Shown: positions 42,586 to 54,453 of the stretch, piece after piece
Position numbering within the stretch: the first letter of the stretch is position 1
Layout of the letters: every line of letters begins with the position of its first letter
Source of the DNA: Phragmites australis
Taxonomy: Eukaryota > Streptophyta > Magnoliopsida > Poales > Poaceae
Assembly (NCBI RefSeq): GCF_958298935.1
Contig: NC_084938.1
Location: 8,129,501-8,193,500, forward strand
DNA length: 64,000 bases
Direction of reading: 5' to 3'
Translations under genes and position numbers: made by a program
Notes under the pieces: model-generated
The model's input: the letters and a program-made list of their open reading frames with translations, nothing else
Told to the model about the DNA's origin: nothing
The model's database searches: none

Positions 42586-43452
42586 CACAGAAACAACAAT
42601 AATAGACACAGCGTCAAATACATTTATTTAAAAACCGTTACTGATAAATTACACACAAACAGTTAATAGAAAAAAATATCTCTAATATTCTTAGCCGTCT
42701 AATAGAGCGAGAACACATAGACGATTTTACTAAAAGGTCATTTGTGTGTGATGGCTCTTAGACATAGACAATTTTAGCGAAAAACTGTTTGCGTATTATT
42801 GAACGACATAGACAGCTCTATACAAAAAATCATCTATGTCTAGTAGCCGTCTACATATAGACGATCTTTTAGTAAAATCATTTATGTGTTCTCGCTCTCC
42901 TAGACACAGACGGTTTTTTATAAATATTCGTATGTGTTCAGATGATCAACACAGACGGATTTTATAAATATTCGTCTGTAGTATGAAAAACTATTTATAT
43001 GAAAATTGTAGTTTTCGACAACATCTATAACTTTGTTCTTGATACTTTTTTCATTTGATGTTATTTAGATACCCAAATAATTGTCTAAAGTATTGGACAA
43101 TAAAGATCAAAAAGATAAAATATCCTTTTACTATCAACAATGATATGATAAAGAAACTACACGCTAGGCATGAGATCATGGGTTTGATGCCTATTAACTT
43201 GCAATGCGTGACCCAGCGGGGTGGCCCGGGTGGAAAAATATATATTTTAATTTCTCCTACATTAAAAATATTATTTTTTCTAAAAATAGTATCACATACG
43301 GTTTTTATTAAAAAACATTTATGTTATATCATATTACAGATGGATAGTTATCTGTCTATGATTATCTCGAAGATACAAACACTTCCATAGAGATGGTTTC
43401 GTTTTCCGTGTGTGATATGCATTAACAATCATCTGTCATTACTGTTTATGTG
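42586..43452. mobile_element. CACTA-like non-autonomous element (candidate)
   Basis: Many direct and inverted copies of 'agacgattttaataaa' and 'cacagacggtttt' lie within 42660-43000, the look of CACTA or MITE subterminal repeats. Candidate termini CACAGAAACAACAATAATAG (42586) and, in complement, CACATAAACAGTAATGACAG (ending 43452) are inverted. No convincing 3-bp duplication was found. The open frame at 43055-43390 has no domain. Confidence 0.4.
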
Positions 43453-43653
43453 GTAGTATCACTAACCAAGAATCTCTACTACTTAAAAAGGAGCTAGAGA
43501 ATTCGTCCGTCTGCCCCACAGTCGGACGAACGGACGCTCCATCGCCATCCGATCGCGCCCGCTCGCATCCTGTTCCGCTCTCCGCCGTGGTCCATCGCCC
43601 CCTGCACCATTCCGTCGCCCCGCACCCGAGAGATCGATCCTAATCCCTCTCCT

Positions 43654-43990
43654 ATGCCGCCGCAGTCGCCTCTCTTCCACGCCGCCGCCATGGAGACGCT
43701 GGCGAGCGCCATGCATCGCGAGAACCGCCGCGTCAAGCCTCCGTCCACAACCTCCTCCACCTCCTCCACCACCGCGGGCAGGGCCCCGCGCATCATGGCC
43801 TTCCTCTCCTCCCTCGCCTGGCTCTACGACGCCAGCCGATACGCCCCCCCGGCACATATCCCAATCCCGGACGCCCCGGGATTCCTGATCCCTCTCTTGG
43901 TTCCATCACAGGTTGTGGCAGGACGTGCAGACTCGGGCTATCCTGTCCGGCCTCCTTGAGAGGAACTCCGGCAACGTGTGGATCTCTCCT
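43654..43990 (+). pseudogene. Unidentified host gene fragment
   Basis: GC-rich coding-like DNA. From 43654 the frame gives PPQSPLFHAAAMETLASAMH and GRAPRIMAFLSSLAWLYDAS. A plausible intron ends at a CAG acceptor near 43912, after which LWQDVQTRAILSGLLERNSG continues in a coding-like manner. I do not recognise the protein. The codon bias and the apparent splice structure suggest a captured host gene fragment rather than transposon coding sequence. Confidence 0.4.
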
Positions 43991-44155
43991 CCCCTCACTT
44001 TTCCGCCTGCCTCACATTTCTCTCGACGGCGCCTGATTGCAGCTCTTGAAGGTGCTCTCGGTGGAGGACAAGCTGCGGAATCTCAGATGCAATTGATGCG
44101 ATCTGGTTCTCTTCCTCTGATCGTCGGGTCGCCTCAGAGCAGCGAGCGGCATGCG

Positions 44156-45036
44156 ATGGCCGGCGGCGGCGACCTCCAGAACCCGAGGAAGCGCAAGCGC
44201 AAGCGCGAGCACGCGGAGGGAATCGCAAGCCGCCTCCGTCGCATGGTAAGGCAGGAGGGGCCGGTGCAAAGCGGAAGAAGCACCCCGCCGGCCACGTGGT
44301 CCATGGCGGCGCCAGCGAGGCTATGGCGCTGAAGAAGCGGCCGGTTACCACCAAGGAGAAGCGCCTGGTGGCCAAGGTATCGCTGAGTGCTTGCTTTGTG
44401 TTAGAATCGTCAGAGTGTGGGCTTCGATTGAGGCTGTTGTGTTTGAGCTGAAATTGGATGGTGCGATTAATAACAGGACATGTCGGAGTCGAGGAAGATG
44501 AAATGGAAGCCGAATTACAGCCTTGAGAAGGTACTGTAGTGCTGTTTTTTTAACCCTATCTTCGAGTTTGGGGTTTGCAGCAGCTTTTTTTAGGTTAGTG
44601 TACAATTCGAGTAGTAGCCCTTTTGCTGCGAACTATAACATAACTTGCATTATAATCTATCAATCCATTGGTAGAATGGTATTTATCTCAACATGTCGAC
44701 CTGTATATGTTTATATGTCTAGAAATTTCATTTCCAGAATCAGATTCTGGGTGACTACTCATTTGTTGAATAAGGAGATGCTACTCTTTGGACTATAATG
44801 TGTTATATCCAAACTTGAGTTTGATTGTTGGAATTGAGATGTTGCCTCCATAACCCTACTTGATCCTCAATATTCATGAGTGCTTGAACCTTGACTGATG
44901 TTTATGGTGACAGTAAAATCATAAATTTACCAACTCGATTATCTTTTTTACCGATTACACCTAAATACTGGCAGGAACTAACGAAACTGTGGGAGAAGAT
45001 GAGATGTCATGATGTGAGCAAAGAGGAGAGGTCCAA
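44156..45036 (+). pseudogene. Pumilio homolog 24-like, N-terminal fragment
   Basis: Exon 1 (44156-44376) starts MAGGGDLQNPRKRKRKREHA, a basic nuclear/nucleolar-type N-terminus, and ends LKKRPVTTKEKRLVAK before a GT donor. Exon 2 (44477-44530) encodes DMSESRKMKWKPNYSLEK. Exon 3 (44975-45036) encodes ELTKLWEKMRCHDVSKEERS and ends at a GTAAGC donor. This matches the region before the Puf repeats of plant APUM24/PUF-A, a nucleolar rRNA-processing factor. The Puf repeats themselves are missing. The start ATG is out of frame with the rest of exon 1, with a one-base loss in the G-run at 44218-44220 the simplest explanation. Non-functional. Confidence 0.75.
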
Positions 45037-46383
45037 GTAAGCATTAGTATGAAAGTCTTATATCTTATGTTTGTGTTCGTACATTGATAAAAACGTATAA
45101 GTGATTTCATAATGGAAGCATCACATTGTTTGCATTGAGGACCTAGATCAGTTTGGTGGTAAGTTGTGTTTCTAGCAATTCCAATTTCTCTGGTTAAGTA
45201 CATGATAATTTGCAACATTACCATTTTCATAGACCTTTTTTAGCTCTTTCATAAAAAATCATTGTGTAGAGATTATTGGGAGGTTTTCCTGGCTTGATCT
45301 TAATTAACAAGTAATGCCTGGTGATTGTATAACCTATGGTATGCTTTGATTTAAGCTAAGTATGATGCCCTTAAAGTTTTGTGATGTGTTACACCGTCGA
45401 TTGTGTGGTCCAATTGCCTCAACGCAAGTATTGTGTGGAAGTTGAATTAGATGTACTACATTTGATACTGAAATAGGAAATTATTGGGTAAACATGCTGC
45501 TACTTACATAGAAATGTTTCTTTTGGTGAAATTTGTGCTTGTGCCTTGTTCATACTTTGATGATACTTTTTTTTGGTTGCATGGCATTGACTATTAATCT
45601 GTTTTTCCTATATATTGCCTATCCCAGTCCTACACATTGATTCTGAAGGAGCCATTGGATCCAAAGCCGTAGCGAAGATGGTCTCCTACGCGCGGCCATA
45701 GAGACGAACATGTAGGAATAGCTCAGCAGCATGTCTACAATGGTGTGTGTTTTTCCAAAAGCTTCCTTCTTCTATGCATAAAACTGGAATTGATTGGCCT
45801 ATTATAAATTAAAAATTAGCTTGAACTGAAGTCAAGAAGTATCTAATATTGGTTTAGAACTCTTCTTTTCGGGGGAAACAGCTAAATGATATTTTTTCCC
45901 CATGGGCTATATGTAGGTCATGGGATATGCATATTCATGGGACACTGCGATCATCTTCCCACTGGTCAAACTGGTTTTATCTTTGTGGGAAAGGTATGTT
46001 AAAAATAAGCATACCATACTTTCCCTGAAATCAGTGACATTGAACTTCCTTGGATGATGTTTATGACAATGACTACCTGGGATATTATATTTAAAGAGAG
46101 AAAATTGAAATCAATCAATGTATAAGTTCTTAATGTTCTTTGACATCACTTACTTTACCGATCTGATATATGCACTCTCTTGTATTTTGATAGCAAGACT
46201 ATTGTATCAGTTTGGTTATGTGTTTCTTGTTGAAAAGCTGACTATTAGAAGAGGAAAATGTATATACCATATCTCTGGTTTTGTTAACCTATTTGCATCT
46301 TATGTCTTCTTTGAGGATCTTAAGCTGTTAATGAAGCATTGGAGAACAACAGGGATGCTGGATAGTTAGACTACAATAAAACA

Positions 46384-46662
46384 GCCGATGCGTCTCATTG
46401 CCTCCTGGTTGCGAAATATGTCGCCAAGTGGGTACGAGGTTGGGACAGTGATGTCGTAGGCAAGGAAGTAGTGCCGAAGTTTGCGTGGGGCCATCAGCAG
46501 GGCGTATGCTATTTTTTTGAGCTTGGTGTGGCACATCTTTCCCTGGCTAAGGCCTCCAAGACATAGTATACGGCCTTTGGAGCAGAGTGGTTTCCACTCT
46601 TTTCCTCCCGTACCAGGGTGGCACTAACGGTAGAGGCAGAGACAGACAGGTATAGGAGCAGC
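46384..46662 (-). pseudogene. Tat-type gypsy RNase H fragment, left part
   Basis: On the minus strand this gives YLSVSASTVSATLVREEKSG and YYVLEALARE, then, in another frame, text equivalent to the DITVPTSYPLGD block of Tat-lineage RNase H. It matches the fragment at 63530-63800. It is interrupted at 46662 by the younger gypsy element and continues at 54454. Confidence 0.75.
46658..46662. repeat. Target duplication GCAGC, left copy
   Basis: GCAGC directly precedes the LTR at 46663. The same five bases follow the other LTR at 54449-54453. Confidence 0.95.
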
Positions 46663-47571
46663 TGATGAGTATTGTTGGCCTGATCTTCCGATAGGTAGCG
46701 ATAAGTCGGTGGGTGCAGAACTCGACGTTGATGATCCAAAGGCTTTGACCCGAACAGATCGTCTCCCTTGCAATCACTACACCACAGCTCCGATGGTTAT
46801 CAACCGTGTCGCGCGGTTGATCTCGCCAAGAAGGCTCAATCCCTGCAAGCGTACCGAGAATACAAGCAAGAACGTAGAAGATGCAATCTGAAATATTGCG
46901 AATTGAATTCAAGCACTCGAAGTCGAGGTTCCACAAACACTTGCGGCGGGCTAGTCGGTCCGGAACAAGAGCGAAAATCTCACAACTGTGTGTAGATCAA
47001 TATCTAAGCAAAACCCAACCCTAATTAGGGCGGCGGCTACTGTATATAAAATACTAGGGTCGGCCAAGGACCCCTGGACGCGTCCGTAATGGACTCCAAC
47101 ACGTTACACGGCCCAACGGCCCAAAAGATGGTGGCGCAGCACCCTGACAGATTCTGGACGTCCACTTATTTTGACGATTCCTGTTGACTAAGAAATAATT
47201 TGGATATGGGACCAGTACCGTTGGAAATCTTATCTCCTTAGCTTTCCAACCATGTGTAGAACGTCAAAAACGGAGTCCGTATGCGTCTTGGGCGACGATT
47301 TTAGTGCGGACTGGTCCTGGACTCCGAAACGGACTCGAACTGGATTGGGCCTCCACCTTGGCTTGGGCGCCCATGCTGTTCTTCTCCCGTGTTCCTAAGT
47401 AGCAATACATCATGATTATTCAGTAGCATCCCATCCTCATCAAAGTATAAAGGAACACTAAGGAATGAGCTCACCTCATGATTTAGTTGACGTGCACGAG
47501 CTCGTGTCAATGAACCTATTGTTGGAGGAATACTCGGTGTGTGTGTATCCGAAAGAGTGATGTCCTCATCA
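46663..47571 (-). mobile_element. Young gypsy element, 3' LTR
   Basis: A 909-bp LTR with perfect 6-bp inverted ends TGATGA...TCATCA. It aligns end to end with 53540-54448 without net indels, with about 28 differences by hand count. On the minus strand it is the 3' LTR, preceded by the polypurine tract at 47572. It contains the last 90 codons of pol. Confidence 0.95.
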
Positions 47572-50500
47572 TCCTCCCCCTCTTGAATTGGAGTCGTCTT
47601 CGACGCAATGTCATCTTCTTCTCCCAAGTAAGGCTTTAAATCTGAAATGTTAAATGTGGGACTAACCCCATAATCTGCAGGCAACTCAAGCTTATATGCA
47701 TTATCATTGATCTTTTCCACAATTGTAAAAGGACCATCAGCTCGAGGCAGCAATTTAGACTTTCTCAAATCAGGAAACCTATCTTTGCGCAAATGTAACC
47801 ACACAAGATCACCAATTTCAAAAGTGATATGTTTCCGACCTCGGCTACCATAAGTTCTATACTTCTCATTCATCTTTTCAATATTTTCCTTAGTCAACTC
47901 ATGCATTTTCAGAATCAAATCAGCACGTGTCTTAGCATCAAAATTTAATTTCTCGGATGTTGGTAAAGGAAGTAAATCAATAGGGGCACGGGGGTTAAAA
48001 CCATACACTACCTGAAACAGACTTACCTTGGTGGTGGAGTGAACTGATCTGTTGTAAGCGAACTCAATATGGGGTAGACACTCTTCCCACATCCTCAAAT
48101 TTTTCTTCAAAACAGCCCGCAACATGGTGGATAATGTGCGGTTCACAACCTCCGTTTGTCCGTCGGTTTGAGGGTGACATGTCGTCAAAAACAGCAGCTT
48201 TGTCCCAAGTTTATTCCAAAGTGTCCTCCAAAAGTGGCTCAAAAATTTTGCATCACGATCCGAAACAATGGTGTTAGGCACTCCATGCAAGCGAATGATT
48301 TCCCTGAAAAACAAATCAGCTATGTGTGTAGCATCATCGCTCTTGTGACAAGGTATAAAATGTGCCATTTTTGAAAAACGATCTAAAGCGACAAATATAC
48401 TATCCCTCCCCCTCTTGGTCCTAGGCAATCCTAAAACAAAATCCATAGAAATATCCTCCCAAGGCACACTAGGAACAGGAAGAGGCATATAAAGTCCATG
48501 TGGGTTCAAGCGAGACTTAGCTTTATTGCAAGTAGTGCAGCGTGCCACGTAGCGCTCGACGTCCCGCCTCATCTTAGGCAGAAAGAAGTGAGTAGCCAGT
48601 ACATCCTCGGTTTTCTTCACTCCAAAATGTCCCATCAAACCACCTCCATGCGCTTCCTGCAAGAACAATAGGCGAATAGAGCTAGCTGGGATGCATAGCC
48701 TGTTAGCACGGTATAGTAATCCATCATTCAGCACATATTTATTCCAAGTTCTTCCTTCTTTACAATGTTCGAAAGCATCTTTAAAGTCCAAATCAGTAGT
48801 ATATAATCCTTTAATTGTTTCTAAACCAAAAATCTTATGATCGAGTTGGGACAACATGGTATAACGTCTAGATAACGCATCTGCAATGATATTGTCTTTA
48901 CCTTTCTTGTGTTTAATGATATAAGGAAAAGACTCTATAAATTCAACCCATTTAGCATGACGTTTGTTCAGTTTGGCTTAGCTTCTAATATGTTTCAAAG
49001 CTTCATGATCAGAATGAATAATAAACTCCTTGGGCCAAAGATAATGTTGCCATGTTTCTAAAACTCGCACTAAAGCATACAACTCCTTATCATAAGTCAA
49101 ATAATTAAGAGATGGCCCATTCAATTTCTCACTAAAATAAGCAACGGGTTTACCTCCTTGTAGTAGCACTCCTCCAATTCTAATGCCGCTAGCATCACAT
49201 TCTAACTCAAAAGTCTTACCAAAGTCCGGAAGTTGGAGTAGAGGTGCATGCGTAAGCTTATCTTTCAGCGTATTAAAAGCTTGTTCTTGTGCTGGCCCCC
49301 ATTGGAACGGAACGCCCTTCTTTGTCAACTCATTGAGTGGGGGCAGCAATGGTGCTGAAATCTCTCACAAAACGCCGATAGAACCCTGCAAGGCCATGAA
49401 AGCTTCTCACCTGTGTGATAGTCCCAGGGGTTGGCCAGCTCTTGATGGCTTCAATTTTAGCTTCATCCACTTCAATTCCCTGTGGAGTAACAACATAGCC
49501 AAAAAAAGCAACTCTATTTGTGCAAAAGGTGCACTTGTCAAGGTTAGCAAACAAATATGCCTCTCTCAAAGCAGTAAAAACAGCACGTAGATGATCAATG
49601 TGTTCTTCATGTGACTTGCTATAGATCAAAATATCATCAAAGTACACCACCACAAATCTTCCTATGAAAGCACGTAAAGCCTCATTCATCAATCTCATGA
49701 AAGTGCTAGGTGCATTAGTTAAACCAAAAGGCATCACTAACCACTCATATAGACCGAACTTAGTTTTGAAAGCAGTTTTCCATTCATCTCCCAATTTCAT
49801 TCTTATTTGGTGGTAACCACTACGTAAGTCAATCTTCGTGAAAATAATAGAACCACTCAACTCATCAAGCATGTCATCTAGCCTAGGAATAGGGTGACGA
49901 TACCTTATTGTGATATTATTAATGGCTCTACAATCAACACACATGCGCCATGTGCCATCTTTCTTAGGAACCAAAAGAACAGGAACAGCACAAGGACTAA
50001 GGCTCTCTCGTACGTACCCACGGTCCAACAGGTCTTGGACTTGTCGCTGAATTTCCTTAGTCTCCTCCGGATTGATCCTATATGCAGCGTAGTTTGGCAA
50101 TGTCACTCCCGGGATCAAATCTATTTGGTGCTCTATCCCTCTCAATGGTGGCAGCCCCAGGGGTATCTCAGCTGGAAAGACATCCTTATACTCCTGTAAA
50201 AGGTTAGTTACAGCAGCAGGCAAAGAGCTAGGTATATCATCAATTGAAAATAAAACCTCTTTGCATACCAAAGCATAGCACAAAGCATCATTATCTTGAA
50301 TTTCAGCAAGGTCAGATTTAGTAGCAAGCATAACACCACCCTTTAACTTAATGCCTTCGGACCTAGGTGTGTTCTTCTCTTTCTTAGGTGGGAAAACAGA
50401 TTGAGCTACTTGCTGATTTTCAGATTCCAAAACACGTTCTTTGTTTTCTTTTTCAGCTAGCGCTTTATCACATTGCACAATTTCAGCAGGTGTCAAAGGA

Positions 50501-52224
50501 AGCAAAGAGATTTTCTTTCCCTTGTGCATGAGAGAGTATTTATTACTTCTACCATGGTGTGTAGCATCGGTATCAAATTCCCAAGGACGGCCTAACAAAA
50601 GTGAACATGCTTGCATAGGCACTACATCAAAATCAGCATAATCATGGTAGGAACCAATAGAAAAATGTACTCTCGCAGATTGTGTTACCTTAACCTTACC
50701 ACTGTTATTGAACCACTGAATGTAGTATGGATGAGGATGTGCACGTGTTGGCAAGGAAAGATTCTTCACAAGATCGGAGCTCAAGAGGTTGTTGCAACTC
50801 CCGCCATCAATTATGGTACGAACACGTGCATCTTTGACAACGAGGAATGTCTGGAATAGATTATGGCGTTGTAGCTGCTCCGCTTGCCCCATTTGAGAAT
50901 TCAAAACACGCTTCACAATGAAGGTGCGTGCTGCATAACTCTCCGTGGCAGCGGTACCACTAATCTCCTCCCCCTCACTATCCATGTCATGATCAGCTGC
51001 AAGATTAGCTTCAAATGCATATTCTTCCTCGACATCACTATGACTAACATATCCACCATCTGCTGTTGCGGAGTATGCTCGCTGGCTTGGGCAATCCTTC
51101 ATGACGTGGCCAATACCTTGGCAGCGACGGCACACAATGCCCGTTGTACGACCCGTGGTAGCTGCACCTGAAGAAGAGCGTGGCATTGGATCCTGCAAAA
51201 CAGTAGATTTACTCACCTCACGTGATGGTTGTGGTGCTCCTGCTGAACGCGCCCGAGTGTTGGAGGAGGGGGCAGCAGATCGTGTAGATGTAGAAGGGAA
51301 TGTTGTTGCTTGTCCCGGTGGTACTCGTGAAGTAGATGTACTCCCAAAATTGTTCCGCAATTTCTGCACCTGTTGTCGACCCTGCAGTTCTTTTTCTGCC
51401 AAGATAGCAAAATGGAACAACCTATTGGTAGTATTGTAATCTTTATAATCAACAAGGTCCTGAATTTCACGTCTCAACCCGGAGTAAAAACGAATCATGG
51501 TATCCTCATCATCCTCTTGTATACTACAACGAAGCATAGCAATTTGAAGCTCTTGATAGTAATCATGGACAGATTTAGAACCTTGATTTAAGCGCTGCAA
51601 TTTCTTTTTCAATTCACGTGTATAATCAGGAGGAATAAATCTATTGCGCATGGCACGCTTTAGTCTAGGCCATGATTCAGGTTCTAAGCCACTAGAAACT
51701 AGACCATTCCACCAAATAATAGCATAATTCGTGAATTCACAAGTGGCTAGTCTAACTCTATGTATTTCAGGAACCATATGAGAACTATACTTTTGATCAA
51801 CCGTCATTTCCCAATTCAAATAAGCATCAGCATCATATGCACCATCAAAAGGAGGCATTGAAAACTTAATCTTAGAATAAGGATCATCGCGACCGTTGCG
51901 ATTAACATTATTACCTCCATTACCTTGACGACGTTGTTGTTGGCCATGACGTAATTGTTCAGCATGAGGACGTTGCTCAGCACGTGCATCTTGCCCAACA
52001 AAAACCTCACCATCTTCTTGGTCACCATCATTAGTATCATCGTCATGTGAATGTTCATCATCCTGTGGTGGCTGTCGCAACTCAAGGTCGTTGACTCACG
52101 TGACGAGGTTAGCAATGCTTATTCTAATGTCTGTCAATAGCCTAGTATGATCCTGCAAGGCTTTGTTGAGTTCTTCCCTGGACACACAATCCTTAAAATC
52201 CGACGGAGAGCCATCACCTGATAT
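47301..52224 (-). pseudogene. Young gypsy gag-pol, four lesions
   Basis: Gag covers about 52224-51140. The CCHC knuckle CRRCQGIGHVMKDC is at about 51135-51091, protease IIDGGSCNNL near 50815, and RT with VVYFDDILIYSKS near 49650-49610. RNase H follows with ECDASG near 49200 and [10 protein letters not shown] near 49000. Integrase has an HHCC finger (C-TTC near 48540-48520) and DDE core blocks IVSDRDAKF (about 48270) and TDGQTEVVN (about 48160). The C-terminus GSLTRARARQLNHEVSSFL lies in the LTR. Lesions: the start codon equivalent at 52224 is ATA, TGA occurs at 52096-52098, a one-base gain in a C-run near 49341 shifts the frame, and TAA occurs at 48978-48980. Everything else is open, so inactivation is recent. 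Confidence 0.92.
47572..47584 (-). other. Polypurine tract
   Basis: Minus-strand AAGAGGGGGAGGA lies immediately before the 3' LTR and is read through by the pol frame. Confidence 0.9.
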
Positions 52225-53527
52225 GGTTAGTAGAAAACAAAGGACAACAAATATTATCCCTATCAACTACTAGGTTGTGGAAGGTGGAATCACACACACT
52301 CAAGCGTCTTACCACGCTCTTACAAATGTTCTTACCAACACAGCAAGGAGGAACAACCGGTGACGAGTCTGGAAGCGTGGGATGATTGCAAGAGTGAACC
52401 TATTCGGATCAAAGGAGGTGGAGCTTGGAAGGCACAATATGGTAGCAAGGATTAGCAATAATTGTAATCAGAAAAGCAAAGCTAAATAAGTGTCCAAAGT
52501 ATGAATCACAGTTGCTGGTCTATCACGTGTCCCTAGTCCTAGCACAACAGCTGAAACAAAGCTAAAAAGGATGATCAGAGAAAGACACAGCAAATAGCAC
52601 AATGATCTGGGTGTTCTCTATGTGCTCCTAAAAAGGATGATCAGAGAAAGACACAGCAAATAGCACAATGCTCTGGGTGTTCTCTATGTGCTCCTCTTTT
52701 TTGTCTTTTAGAACTAGTAGGAATCACGAAATTTTTTTTTCGTATTTTTCTGATATTTTTTTTTTCTGAACTAGGAGCACACAAGCAACAACCACAGAAA
52801 TTTTCAGCTCAAACGGATGCAAAATGTGGCCTATAGAAAATCAAGCACGTTCTCTGAAAAGCGTGCAGAAACTTCGCGCCTCGAATACTCAATCTTCCGA
52901 GCCGAATTTGGGAAAAAAATTTCGGCGGAATTCGAAAGAACAGGGAGCAACGGATGTAACTTTTTCTGTAGATGTCCGTGAAATTTTTTTTTGCCTGATT
53001 CCGAGTCCGTATGAGAAAGTTATGGCCGTTTTACTGAACCCCTGTCGAGTTAGGGTTTTTTTTTTCAAGCAACTCTTGCAGAAATTGACCTCTTTAAGGT
53101 ATTGCAAGCAATAGGATTGCGAGATGAACAAGGATGGCAGCGGTGGTAGGGCAATTGATACAAGGCGGCTTGCGACCTATCTAGGGTTGGCGTGGCGAAA
53201 TGTAACTCAAGGCGGCTCGCGGTGGCAAATCGAGTAATGTGGTGGCTCGACTTGTTGGTGGGGATGGTGGCGATGGGATAGCGGCGTGATCAAAATAGCA
53301 CGGAGCGTTGACTAAAAACCAAGAACACGACTTTAAAACCAGCAACAAGACTCAACCACGGACACAAACTCAACAACGCGCAACTGAAAACAAAAATTGC
53401 AAAGGCACAAAGGGTTCTACGGCAGCGGAAATTGACGGAATTTTTTTGGCTTTTTCTGGACTCTAGGTAATGAAAAACAGACTAATCTAAAGGGAAAAAC
53501 GAAATTACCTAACGGGCAACCTGAAAA
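52225..53527 (-). other. Leader of young gypsy element
   Basis: Untranslated region between primer site and gag. It contains a 66-bp tandem duplication (52562-52693) and T-rich tracts near 52730-52765. The stretch 52740-53040 is related to 62740-62960 inside a CACTA element. No open frame has a domain. Confidence 0.8.
52562..52693. repeat. 66-bp tandem duplication
   Basis: Two head-to-tail copies start 'ctaaaaaggatgatcagag' at 52562 and 52628 and differ at one visible base ('gatctggg' versus 'gctctggg'). This is a recent duplication in the element leader. Confidence 0.95.
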
Positions 53528-53537
53528 TCTGATACCA
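53528..53537 (-). other. Primer binding site
   Basis: Minus-strand TGGTATCAGA, ten bases complementary to the 3' end of initiator tRNA-Met, two bases after the 5' LTR. Confidence 0.9.
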
Positions 53538-53539
53538 AT

Positions 53540-54448
53540 TGATGAGTATTGTTGGCCTAATCTTCCGATAGGTAGCGATAAGTCGGTGGGTGGAGAACTC
53601 GACATTGATGATCTAAAGGCTTCGACCCGAATATATCGTCTCCCTTGCAATCACTACACCACAGCTCCGATGGTTATCAACCGTGTCGCGCGGTTGACCT
53701 CGCCAAGAAGGCTCAATCCCTGCAAGCGTACCGAGAACACAAGCAAGAACGTAGAAGATGCAATCTGAAATATAACGAATTGAATTCAAGCACTCGAAGT
53801 CGGGGTTCCACAAACACTTGCGGCGGCCTAGTCGGTCCGGAACAAGAGCGAAAATCTCACAACTGTGTGTAGATCAATATCTAAGCAAAACCCAACCCTA
53901 ATTAGGGCGGCGACTACTGTATATAAAATACTAGGGTCGGCCAAGGACCCCTGGACGCGTCTGTAATGGACTCCAACACGTTACACGGCCCAACGGCCCA
54001 AAAGATGGTGGCGCAGCACCCTGACAGATTCTGGACCTCTACTTGTTTCGACGATTTCTGTTGACTCAGAAAGCATTTGGATATGGGACCAGTACCGTTG
54101 GAAAGCTTATCTCCTTAGCTTTCCAACCATGTGTAGAACGTCAAAAACGGAGTCCGTATGCGTCCTGGGCGACGATTTTAGTGCGGACTGGTCCTGGACT
54201 CCGAAACGGACTCGAACTGGATTGGGCCTCCACCTTGGCTTGGGCGCCCATGCTGTTCTTCTCCCGTGTTCCTAAGTAGCAATACATCACGATTATTCAG
54301 TAGCATCCCATCCTCATCAAAGTATAAAGGAACACTAAGGAATGAGCTCACCTCATGATTTAGTTGACGTGCACGAGCTCGTGTCAATGGACCTATTGTT
54401 GGAGGAATACTCGGTGTGTGTGTATCCGAAAGAGTGATATCCTCATCA
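53540..54448 (-). mobile_element. Young gypsy element, 5' LTR
   Basis: A 909-bp partner of 46663-47571 with the same TGATGA/TCATCA ends. A minus-strand TATATACAG-type box near 53920 ('ctgtatataaaatac' on plus) could mark U3/R. The pol C-terminal frame inside it (54387-54178) is the LTR-encoded tail, not a gene. Confidence 0.95.
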
Positions 54449-54453
54449 GCAGC
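54449..54453. repeat. Target duplication GCAGC, right copy
   Basis: Exact match to 46658-46662, which proves insertion of the element as one unit. Confidence 0.95.

Larger units (their letters stand above)
43473..46383 (+). mobile_element. Helitron-like segment with captured genes
   Basis: TCTCTACTACTTAAAAAGGA at 43473, preceded by A, is a Helitron 5' terminus matching that at 29926. It is followed by at least two unrelated gene fragments in the same sense: an unknown one (43654-43990) and the Pumilio-24-like one (44156-45036). Positions 45037-46383 hold further exon/intron-like DNA I could not identify, with possible short exons near 45630-45740 and 45918-45991. The 3' terminus is not visible and may have been lost where the Tat-type fragment starts at 46384. 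Confidence 0.55.
46663..54448 (-). mobile_element. Structurally complete Ty3/gypsy element, 7,786 bp
   Basis: Both LTRs, target duplication GCAGC, primer site, leader, one long gag-pol region and polypurine tract are all present in the right order on the minus strand. Domain order PR-RT-RNase H-IN makes it Ty3/gypsy. The IDGGSCNNL protease text and a pol frame running into the 3' LTR recall the CRM chromovirus lineage, which is an inference. Coding lesions make it non-autonomous as it stands. It sits inside an older Tat-type fragment. Confidence 0.93.
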
